From Toxonevra muliebris (Eukaryota; Arthropoda; Insecta; Diptera; Pallopteridae), in the NCBI GenBank assembly GCA_963691655.1, contig OY829329.1, positions 65,156,852 to 65,220,851 of the forward strand: a stretch of DNA of 64,000 nucleotides, read 5' to 3'. Numbering within the stretch: position 1 is the first letter of the stretch; each line of letters begins with the position of its first letter. This document shows positions 43,201-55,200 of the stretch, piece by piece. The notes under the pieces are model-generated. The model made no database searches, was not told the origin of the DNA, and saw only the letters and a list, made by a program, of their open reading frames with translations. The position numbers and the translations under genes were made by a program.

Positions 43201-46200
43201 AAATTATAATAATGAAAATAATAATATAGTATCATACAAACTCGTATATGTATCTACAAGTATCGACATATGTATGAGTGCATAAACCTAAGATAAAAAA
43301 AAGGATTGGTTTGATGTTTATCAAAAACCAAAAAAAAAAAAATCATAATTTTGGAAGCGTTTTAATTCACCAATCAAACAAACAACCAACCCAACTATTA
43401 TTTATGATGGAATTTCTGATGCAAGATGTGCTTTAATTTTATTAATAATAATTTTCTTTTATTATTGTTATTATTGTTGCTTCTGATATGAGTTTGATGT
43501 AATGATAATCTTATATCAACCAACTACTACTACTTCAACTGCAAATACAACGACGACTACCTATTCGACTTCTAATTGTAAGCGACTTATTTGGTCATCC
43601 TTTTGTCCATTATATTGTTAAGCTTCTATTCAAATCTATCTTTCAGCTAGAAAAAAAAACTTAACAAAATTAAAAAAATAAAACAAAAGTAATAAAAAAA
43701 AAAAAAATGTATGTATATGAGAAATGCTTATAAAACATTTTCCTAAATTTATTGTAATGTCTTGGGAATATAAAGATACAAACACACAACAATACTCCTT
43801 CGTGTCTTCTTGAGATTACATAAGTTTGCTAATTTTTTATATAATATCGTTAATACATATTATTTTCCTTTAGAGCGGCGTTCGCTCTTGCAACATGCAT
43901 TGTTGCAAGTAATAGGTTAGAAAGATATGCTGCCCGCCATGCGCCTCAGGTATCATTCATTGACTTTAGTTCGAATGGTGGTGCAGGAATAGTATGTTGG
44001 CTGACTGGCTGACTGGCTCTAGGTTCAGTTGGTTGTGTTCCACCATAGCTATGCTCAATCACATTGGCATCTTTCGGCTGGCCTCAAATCGAAGTTTTAT
44101 ATTTCGTTTTCTATTTCTTATAAATTTTGTTTTTTTTTTTATTTTATTTTATTACTTTATACATGAGTACTTTGAACTGTGAAACGATGCAACCAACATC
44201 ACCACCAACCAATACACTAACTAACCAACCAACATGCAACAAGGTGCCTTAGTCACATTGATCGATAGACATGAATTTGGATGAGGATGAGCATTTAGTT
44301 TTTATTATTTTTTATTTTATTATTATTTTTTTTGGCAATATGTATTAGCATGTATCTCAGAGGACTTTGTTGTCGTTATAGTCATCATCAATATTATCAT
44401 CATTGCTGTTGTTGTTGATGTTGTTGTTGTTGTTGCTCTGTTGTTAGTAAGTGTTGTCGTCATCATCATACTCATGTCTCACTGCTGCTTGCACTATGTA
44501 GCATGTCTGTGCATTGTCTATGCAACGTAGACATAAAATTTCAAATTTCAACAGCTTGTGACCAAATTATGTGTGTATGCAAGTTTTTTTTTGCCAGTCT
44601 GTCTGTCTGCCTGCCTGCTTGTCCGTATATCTATCTTATGGTTTCTTTGCCTCGATGCGCCCATTACAATGAATGAATAAATGAGTGAGTGACCCAAAGA
44701 AATGAAAATGAAATTCTACTTGCACAAGTCGTACACACACACATACACACAAATACACTAAATAAACGAATTGAACGTGTAAAGGTGATGTCAGACACTC
44801 AGTCATTGAGTCAGTGGGTTCATGTCGCTTCGTATACAAGTATGAGCTACATCCATCCATCCATCCATCCATAGTGCTATCTATCGAACTATCGTCGTAT
44901 GCACACTATAATCAAATAAACAACAACAACAGCAGCCAATCTACATGCCTGCCTGACTGCCTGTCGAATTTCGTGTGAAATGCCTTCGTTTGCTTGTGAG
45001 AATATTGGGTTGTTGTTAAGGAATTACACAAATTTATAGTGTCTCTGCAGAGTCAAATCAGACTCAGCTTTTTAACCAAAGTATAGCCAAATTCATTGTT
45101 AGCCATTTTGATACAGGTTCACCACCACCATCAACCACCGCCACCAACCAACACCTCCACTCTCCACCACCAACCTCCAACACCACCGACCACCTCTAAA
45201 AATACAAACCAAACCAAACCAATTTTCAAGTCAATACAACATTGAAAAGAAGAAGAAAATTTTCATCCAAAATGATGATGCTATCTTGTCTTTCAAACCC
45301 ACGACAACCGATCGCTCATGCTTATGGTAGGTTTTTCTTCATTTGTGTTAATAGACTTCCTCTTACTTTTATATGTTGCACTTATGTATCATTCCTACCT
45401 ACCAACCTACCTACCTATCTAACTATGTGCACCGTATTTTGCATTTGATGCCTCTTGTCAATTGTTGGCTGGCTGGCTGGATGGTTGGCTTAGGTGTGTG
45501 CGCTCATGTTTTTTCTTCTCCTTCTTGGTCTTAGTCTTAGTTTAGTCTTTCGTTTGTCGTCATTCATTTTTGTTTTGGGTCAGACTGTGAAGACTTTCAC
45601 TATTAATTTCCGATACTCATCAATTTGCAACAAGCTTGCTCGGGCTTTTTTTTTTGTTTGTTTCTATATATTTGTAATAGGGTTGATGATATTTAAGCAT
45701 TTGTTTTTCTGTTGTAATCGTAACGTTATCTCGTACCTTTTGAATTTCGGTTGTTTGTAGTAAATAAAATGAAGTAATTGCTCTAATGATGAAAATAATT
45801 ATTTGACTCGAAAAAGGTGAATACAGAAGTTACGATCAGGATTAGATAGGACCTTATATCTTTGCAATAAAAATAGAGTTTTTTTTACTAAAGAGTTGGA
45901 AACTTCTTGTTCGGAATGCTCACATAAATGTTCAATGGAATGTTAAGGCATCAAAACAAGAATTGAGATGAATTCTTTAATCGAACATGAATACTTTGCT
46001 CGAGTAATCCTGTGAAAGGCAAAAGGTCTGAAGCACTCAAATGTCTGTATAAACGCTTTCCTTTAGATTATATTTATTAAAAGCAGATGTGAATGCATTC
46101 TTTAGCTTAGTGCCTGGTTATATTGGTACTCGGTGTTCGAAGAACACAAAACATTTTCTCCCGTGCTCGGTCAAGGTGGTTATATTCCGCTCGTTGCTGA

Positions 46201-49200
46201 GTTGCTTTTTATCGAAATGCACTCCCCTGTTTAGTAATATTTTGTATGCAATAATACTATTTTGTAAAATAGCTCATTGCTACCCTGAATACTCGGCATG
46301 GTCGGTATACAAAACACCGAGCATATCGTGTTCGGTGTGAGAGTGAGTATAGACTAAGGTGAATTTATACCAGGTGAAGTTACCAGTAACTCATTCTTCT
46401 TCTTTTTTCCTGGTCTATATCATAGGCTGTCAAAATCATTGTTTACTTTTAATTGTTTGTTTACGTTTAATCTCGATTTTTGCATTCTCTTCACGCCGCC
46501 GTCATGGCCGCAACATCAAAAATGTGTTGTTATTATTTTGTTGTACGGCTGATTTTGACATTTTATGATATCTGCCGCAACAACAAGAATGTGTTGTTTT
46601 TGCCAAGATGAAATTGTTGTAATCTTGCTATCACCTTCTACATGATTTCACCATGGTACAGATTCTTTTTTTGTGTTCGGTGCAACAACAATTTCATGGT
46701 GTTCGCCGAGCATACTCCGAATGTAACCACAACCTTGCGTGCTTTAGTGAGAGAGCACAGAGCCGAGAGCCGTCTGCCTCTGCTTGATTGCATATAGCGG
46801 AATAGCGGAACTTTCCTCTTATGTGTTGTATACGTGTACGAGCACTACGTCGTTTTTGTGCCGATAAGTGTGGAGAGAAGCAATCAAAAAAAAACAACAC
46901 CAAATAAAAGAAGAAGATTGCAAAAACTTCAACAGAACAGTGTTAATAAATTTCTTGCAAGCCAAAAAGAAATTCTGTGTATGGCATTACTTACGGCGAA
47001 AAATTAATGTAAAATACATATAGACTTTTCATTTCTTCAGTGTGTAGAAGCTGTACGTTTCAGTTTTCTCTATAATCATTTTTCTGATAATGAAAATATG
47101 GGGTTAATCCGACTCCCTGTGAGGTGATTCCGACACTCACCCCTTTTCCAAAGTTTCCAAAGAAGATTTTAAATAATTTTTTTTTATAATAATTATGAAA
47201 AAATATAGGAAAACCTGAATTTATGTAATTCAGTTGGACATAGTAATTTTAAATTGTTGCATTAAATTAAGAGTCTTCAAAGGGTTTTAGAAAAAAAATT
47301 TTAAAGGACTCGTAAACGTTAACTTTTTTTATAAAAGTTTAGGAAGGCACTTAAATTTCATTTTTAAAGTTATAAGTCTACTCTTAACTTTTATTTTTAT
47401 AACTAAAAGTTAAAAATCATTTTAAACTTTATCTTTTTAATATAAAATTTTACGATCTGACTTAACTTAAAAAAAAAAATAAGTGTTATTTTCAGGCTCT
47501 GCATTTAAATGGCCAATAATGTTAACAGTATTTCATCATTAGTTAGGCTGAAAGTATTCTTTAATTCGCAATAAATTCTTTTTATTATAACTCCAAATAT
47601 TGGCTCTGATTGTTTGAAAGCGTCTTCTAAACTAAATATGGTAAAAATTATTTTATTTAATAAAATAAATTAATTAATTGCATTATCTACACAATTACGC
47701 TTATGACATACTATAAAAGGGACTTGATAAATGTCTTTTCTAATACAAATACAGCAAATTAAAATATTGTACAATTACTACAATATAACAATAATAAAAC
47801 GACAGCAACAAAAACAACAAGAAGAAGAAAAACACAATTTATTTTGATTTTTCGCTCAATTTGCACAGTTTTTGCTCCTGCTGTTATTGCTGGATGCATT
47901 TAGATGCATTTATTACTTACATTCATACATAATGATGATGATGATAGTAGGTACCTACCACTCAATTGTCAATTGCCAATGCAACCAAAGACGTGATCAT
48001 AAGATTGTTGACTATTATTTACTATTGATGCTGATGTTGTTGTTAATGTTGCTGCTGCCGCTGTTGGTTTGACTAGTGCAACAATTGTCGTTGTAATAAT
48101 GCACAATAAGGTGTCTACAGATGCACATGAGTATTTCTAATTAAGACATTCGATATGGTGTTTGCGTGTGGAACGCAATGTAATGGCAAGACCAAAACCA
48201 AAACAAAAACAAAAACAAATAAATGAAAAATAAAAAAAAAAAACCTAACTAATTCGAAATCTTTTTTTGTAGATATGTTAAATTTAAAACCTAATGGATG
48301 GAGTGGGTGGGTGGATGTATGGAAGTGCTTAAATAACTTTTATTACAGACGACGTTTTATTACTTAAAATTTCATTAAATAAATCAAAATTGAATTATCG
48401 TAATCTCAGCATGGTACTTTACTTCAACCAATATTGCACTAAGATAGCAGCAGCAATAATTGTTATTTCTTTATTTTCATATATATGTATGTTAGTAAAG
48501 TCTTGAATGTCTATTTGTTGTCCGTACTTTAGTTGTTGTTGTAAGGTGACTTTAGTATGCCATTTGTGTGTACGTGAGTTCAAAGAGCATTGCAAAACGT
48601 ACTGAAAAAATATTTAACACTTTTGATGATGGTAGTAGTAGTAGTTAGATATGTTTACGTAATAGTTTTCCACACCATTAAGGATTTTTCTATGACTGCT
48701 TTTTGTTTTTTCTTAAGCAATTTTCGCATTTGTATGTGGAATTAGATAGCCTGTTTTTTTATATAGTTTTGTAATTGGCGTATAATTGGTTACTAATCGT
48801 TGGTGCAAAATATTAAAGCTTTACAATTCGTAAATTTAAAACAAATTTAACCAAAAATTACGAGTGTACGCAGAATAGTACAATTTATGAAGAGCCATCA
48901 TAAATACACATCAACACAAACGCTTATACATCTAGCTGAAGATTAATGTGCAGGAATATGTTTGCATGTGGTTGTTGCTAAATTCACGACCCTCAATGAA
49001 ACAAGTTTCATGCGAAATAATAAAAAATATCCCGCCAACAACATGAATGCGATTACACTGTGCAAAAATAATTTAATACAAAATTTAACTTTGAAAGTTA
49101 GAAATTACCAATTGAATCCGCTAGTGCGTTAAACCATCATTAAGAAAATTTCTCCTTTTTAATGATAATAGTTATGACTTAAATGTTTTTTTTTTTTTTT

Positions 49201-52200
49201 AATGAATATTTCTTATGCGACAAAATATGCGTTAGATGTTAAACGACCCTGATTTCGTCTCCCCTCCTTCGTTCAAAAATACAATCGGGAGAACAGCATC
49301 AAAGAAAACGAGCTTGCTTTTTGACATTCTTTTTCTCTTGATCTCATCTTATGCAACTAATGTTCTCGTGAGTTTACGAGTACGTAACGACGATTTCTCT
49401 CACTTCTTTTTTTTTGGTTAAACGGTATTGCGAAAGGGTAACAAAGAACAGATGAGGTATATTGCGTTTTGTATTTTGGCGTCAGTGTGACCAGGTTTGA
49501 TAAAATTTAATCCTTTACTTTAAAAATTTCGTAATTTAGAAACCAAAAAACTGAACTGCCATTAAATTCAGTAAAAGTCGGATTTCATTGATCCAGAGTG
49601 TGGCATTTCACTAATTTTTGGAAAAATAATTGGTTTAAGTTCATTATCAGTTATAAGTACAGATTAAGAATGTTTTTGATTTTTTTGTTTCAGCAGTTGA
49701 AGGACTTTTGTGCGGAACCACAAATTCAACAGCACGAAGATCCGAAAAACTAAAATAAATTAGAATTATTTCTGATTTGCTAATCAGTTACACAATAAGC
49801 TGAAAACAAAATTTTATCAATTTCTTTTGTTCGTTTTACAACGAAAAAAATCATTATTAAAAGCTCTCAACAAAGTGTTGGGTTTGATAAACCTAATATG
49901 AGAGCCAGCCAGACTTAGTCGGCAAATGTTCATATGTAAGTCGGCAAATGTACAATAACAACCACTAGCACTCAAAAATGACTAGGAATCCATAGAAAAG
50001 TGATTTTATTGTGAGACGAAAAGAAGATCGGCTTTGAAATTACAGTAGTGACGACAACGTCCATTTTAATTGCATTAATACAGCTTGGTCACTCCAAAAC
50101 ATAACTGCCAACGATTATTTACACAGCAGATGACCACAGGCGTGGCCAGCACTCAATATAGCAGCAAACTAAAGACTTTATCCGAGTGTATTATTACACA
50201 TACTATTAAACTTGTTCACCTACATTTCACATTACATACACACAGACAACTATATACTTGCCCAAGCAATATAGTAATTAATTTCATAACTTCTTGTATT
50301 CACACTTCCAAATCCATTGAAGTGCATTAATTTTCTAATAGTAACAAAAAGACGAAGAAGAAGCTATATGGAAATTTTCACGGCTTCTAGAATATCTTTA
50401 TATATATTTTTTTTTTTATTAATTTTCAGCATAGTTTGCATCAGCTCTGTGCCGGTGAATTTGAAAATAGCTAAACTCTTATAAATTTTTCAAAAAACAA
50501 TTTTTAAATCAAGGCAAAGAATTGATATGGTTGATAGAATTTTTGTATGAAAAATAATCTTAGCACATGACCTTGTTGGACTTAGACCACCCAGAATATA
50601 CTTTGTTGCATTTAATTGCATTTATTCAAATTTACATAAAGATCTTATCACATCTGTTACGTAATTATTTTTCATTTATCTTAAACGAACATTTATAGTG
50701 GCTCTTAAAATCCTTTCACTTTCAGTGAACTCGTAATTAACTTTTGATTTTTTTTCTTTTAGTTGACAATCATTTATGCATAACAGAAATTGTCAGGCAT
50801 GTCATCTTTAGGTTATAATCTTATCTTGAAACCTTTTTTGAAAATTACTTACAGAGACATTTATATAAAGTGTAGATCAGTAAAAATTGAAGATTTTTTG
50901 GCTTCATTCAATTACATTATGAAATTTGTTTTTTTTTTCAGGAAAATTTTGTTCCGCACCCACAGATTAAAAAGTTTTTAATATGATAATAAAATACTTA
51001 CGTTATTTTTTTATTTAAAGTTGTAGTAGTAAATATTTAAGTGTGTTTTACTTTCGTTAAATGAAACTTCGTTCCCATATTTTTCACAATTCAAGGCTAA
51101 TTTTCTTTACAGGAATCAAATTTAATTTGAACTAAATTTGCACATATGTATGTTGTATAATCATCACATTTCACTACCACTATTTTTTTTTTTTATTATT
51201 ATTAATATGCGATTTATTTTTATGCGACAAAATATGCGCCATTTGTGCCTTATATGTCAACGATCCCGTTTTCATTTCCCCTCCTGCTCAATCGGGACAG
51301 CAACATCAAAGAAAACAAATTTGCTCATTGACTTTCATGTTCTCTTGATCTCTTCCTTTTCAACTAATACTCTCTTATTAAATAACAATTGCACTTTGCA
51401 ATAAACAATGTGCTGTTAGTTACTCAGCTGCGTTTACTAGTACGCAATGACGATTTCTCTCACTTCTTTTTTTTTGTTAAACGGTATTGTGGAAGGAAAC
51501 AAAGAACAGAACAGAGGTGTATTTTAGTAAAATATAAAAGTGTATAAAAATAGTACTTGATTTACGGATTTACTTATATCTGAAAACAAAATATGGCTGA
51601 CAATCGTATACCGAGCAAATTTTCATTTCCGCCGTATGCAGCGAAAAAAACATTAAGAACCCATCCACTTTATGAATCGTAGCTAGTACCTGCAGCTTCG
51701 AAAAAATTATTTTTTATTTGAAATATCACTTATTCCCATTGGACTACTTGATATTTAAGAAAAACAAAACACATTAATTTTTTTAATACTCGAAGCATAA
51801 CCAATTATGTGCAAATAACATTTTATCATTATTTCAACTTTTTAGTAGTATTTGTTAAAAAAAATAAAATAAAATAAAAAGATTATTACACTACCCGACA
51901 ATAATGAATAATTTCATTTTTGTGGTTTTCAGGTGCACCAAAATCATTTAACGCAAGCTTAATACTTACGACAGAAGAACATTTACAAACAGCAACAACA
52001 ACAGCTATAACACCAACCAATTCGAAGCCTGAAACATCAAACGCTGACACTGCTGCTGCTTCACGCTCTGACGCCACCGCTACCACCAAAAATACCAACA
52101 CTAGCGCTGCTGCTGCTACTGCTGGTGCTACTTCAACTGCTACACCAGGCAAATTGAAAACTGAAAAAACATTTCAAGCTCAAACTATCAAACTCGGTAA

Positions 52201-55200
52201 TACGAGGCTTTCGAACGCTACATCAAGCATGTTACTCTTGCAACCAAATGTAAGCATTATTATGTTTTTTTTTATCTATAATAGGAAATAAATCAATACC
52301 TAAAGATACTTACTGATTGGCTAAATTGTTGACAATTAACAAGTTGCAAGATTGCAACAATAGCAGCTTAATTGAATTTGCATTTAGTTATGCTAAATAT
52401 GTTGCTTGCTTTGGGTGAGTAAAGTCCGTTGCGAAATTGTAAGGCCACGACAAACATTTGTGCTCGCAAGTGATTAACTTTTACCCTAAATTTACGCTTA
52501 CACCAAGCAAATATACTCGAAGTAATTAGCATGAAGAGATCTTTCCTAATTTCATCTTTGATGTGTTCTTTTATAGTGCGGACATACGAGAATGAATTTC
52601 GTTGAAATTCGGAATTTCAAGTTTCGATGGACACACGACAAAAAATTAATTTCACTAAGAATCGAATTTCGTTTTTGGAAGATTATAAATATAGAGAAGA
52701 CGAATTTTTGTGTGTTTTGAGAAAATAGAAATAAATAAATTATTTTCTTTTCAATTGGGTTGAATAGAATTGAATTTATATAGCAAATTATGGGTAATTG
52801 AAGGAATAGCAATGAGTTGCTCTACCGCTTCATTATTTTATTTTGTCACTTTTGCTTTTGTTAATAAATATTACAAGAGAAGCTATTATAAAAACAAAAT
52901 GCAAAAAGTGTAAAAAAATGTAATAAATCTTATACTTTTCTGCTGAGTTACTTTCGGCATTTCAAGTGGATTACATTGGAATTTTTCAGAAATTCAGAAT
53001 TTGGCTGAAATTCCCTCTCGTGTGTCTGCACTATTACCAATGCAAATGTTTACACCGATCAAAAATTTCCTGACCAACATGTAGTTGTTAGCCATACGGG
53101 TTACACCGCTCATCCCTCAACTTAACTGTTTTCTCACAGAATAGCAAATTTTGTAGTGGTACCAAAATTTTGCAACGCACTTTAGCTTGCCGCAAAATAC
53201 TAGAAGCGCAACCAATTAACTTTTAAATGCTTAAAAATATTACTTACTAAAGAATCTGCTTTGAAGGCTATTAAGGGTTGAAAATGATTATTGTAGTGGC
53301 ACTTCAAGCAAGGATATACAATTTAGACAGGCAGCACACACAGAATGTTAGACTCTTAAGCAATAAAACATTAAAAAACAAAAAAAAAAAAAAAACATAA
53401 CGCGTAACGAATTAATGTCATTCATACCTACCTCCTTTCTACTTATATGTGGAATATCATTAAAAATTCATTGCCTGACACAACCGCCAATCACAAAGTA
53501 TTTTAGCTTAGCGCATGTCTAACCGCTAAAACTCCTCCTAAGCATTTCAGCGAGCGAATACACTTGAGCGTGCCCTTTTAGTAATTTAGTCTTTTGTATT
53601 GCTTCTTTGATTGCAGAGCTCTTTTAGTTCACTTTCTCCGTTTGATAATTTTTCAACGCAACAAGCGAACACACAACACCATCATCATCATCATCATCAG
53701 CTAAATCCATTCGCTCAGCAATCAAGTCATCAGGATCAACAGCAACAACAACAACTGCTTGTCAGCGACGAACATCCGTCGCTCAGCAATCTAACTGATA
53801 ATACAGTAGAGCAATCGGATTTAATTGATCAAACATTTAATCAACTATCGGATTTATTCTTTCCAACCGATTCAAATCATTCTTTGCTCTCACCACCGCC
53901 CGTTATCGATCATCACCATCATCATCATCAGCGTTATAATCAGCCATCAAACATTCAAGATCTTCATTCCTCGTGTGAAACTTTAATCGGTAGCAACGAG
54001 GATATCACTAGCTCAATTGAGAATCTCACGAAGTTGACGTGCTTGCGTGATAAACGTCTCTCCTTTATACCAGAGCATCAGCATACAGTCAGCACTCCCA
54101 GTTCAGAGCAGGATCATTTGTGTTTCGATCGTTCGACACCACAAGAGATCGGTTTATTGAGTTTGCGTTCAAGCAGCGATCCCGCAATTGCTCTGCATAC
54201 GCTACAGGAACGTCAGGCATTGCATCAACAGCAACAACAACATCAGCAACATCAGCAAGCTCAAGCCCAATTAAACCCACTAATTTCTCCAATAGCTGAA
54301 GGACCGCTTTCATGCGGTAGCTCTTTACCTAGTTTCGAGGAGACATATTCATTGAAATATAGCCAGACAACGCCTACAGCTTCTGAAAGTGGTGGGCTAA
54401 ATTTGAAAATGGATGAAGATTGCTTTCAATTATCACCACCGACAGAAATCATTGGCGGGCAGCTGCTCAATCAACAGCAACAGCAACAACAACAACAACA
54501 ACAGCAAAATCAGCAACATCTGCATATGCATCAACATCTCCATCAGCATCATCATATTCATCATAATCAACAACAGCAGCAGCAATCCGCACAGTTGAGC
54601 AGCAGCGGCAACAACAACAACAGCAATACCAACAGCAACAACAACAATAGCTATAGCTATCACGGACAGTTTCATGCCACCACCAGCAGCACCGCCAATA
54701 CCACCGCGGTATCGACTGCCTCATCGAACTCTTCGGTATCTTCAGCATATGAGTATAACAATGGGACAGCATCAAGCGGCTCAGCGGCAACGGAACAGCT
54801 ACAAAGTTTCAATGTGAGCGGTGAAAACTTTTATCAGCAATACCATCAGTTGGCCCAACACCAAAATGTAAGTTAGAAACGTAATTGTGAATTCTCACTC
54901 AACTCTGCTAACCTCCCCGAAATATCTTTTTACTATTCTATTCTAAACAGAATTACTCCACTGGCACAACAACAACCGCCGAACGTTATTCGCTTCCAAC
55001 TTTTCCCACCATTTCGGAGCTACAGGCTGCCACTGCTGCGGCTGCTGCCTCAATAGCTCCCCTACGACGTGCTTCGCTTCCAGTACAACGCTCCGATTCG
55101 CCAGCCAGCCATAGTCCAAAATTGCCGAAATTAATACTCGGTGGTTCGAACACGGCAGTCAGTCTCTTGAAACACCATCATCATCAGCAGCAGCAACATC

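Larger units (their letters stand above)
7260..51932 (+). other. Hr38: 44.7-kb Hr38 intron
   Basis: GT at 7260 and AG at 51931-51932. No second protein-coding gene is evident on either strand: open frames inside are short, AT-biased or homopolymeric. The contents are listed separately: a CRE cluster, tandem repeats and mobile-element remnants. Stretches not itemised (about 7.83-11.4, 18-25, 28-29.8, 31.1-33.5, 33.7-37.1, 39.6-41.7 and 42-46 kb) are AT-rich with CAA, CA, TA, CATA and T/A runs, and I saw nothing else in them. Large first introns of developmental regulators often hold enhancers. Confidence 0.7.

Noticed and set aside
43887..43909. CTTGCAACA / TGTTGCAAG 9-bp stem with 5-base loop
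   Set aside because: A short stem of this size is not unusual in 64 kb, and nothing around it suggests function.
49480..49620. TCAGTGTGACCAGG resembling a hAT terminus
   Set aside because: No matching inverted end or target duplication was found nearby.
54433..54790. Minus-strand frames of 80 and 107 residues over coding exon 3
   Set aside because: They are antisense shadows of the Gln/His/Asn tracts (Val/Leu/Cys runs).
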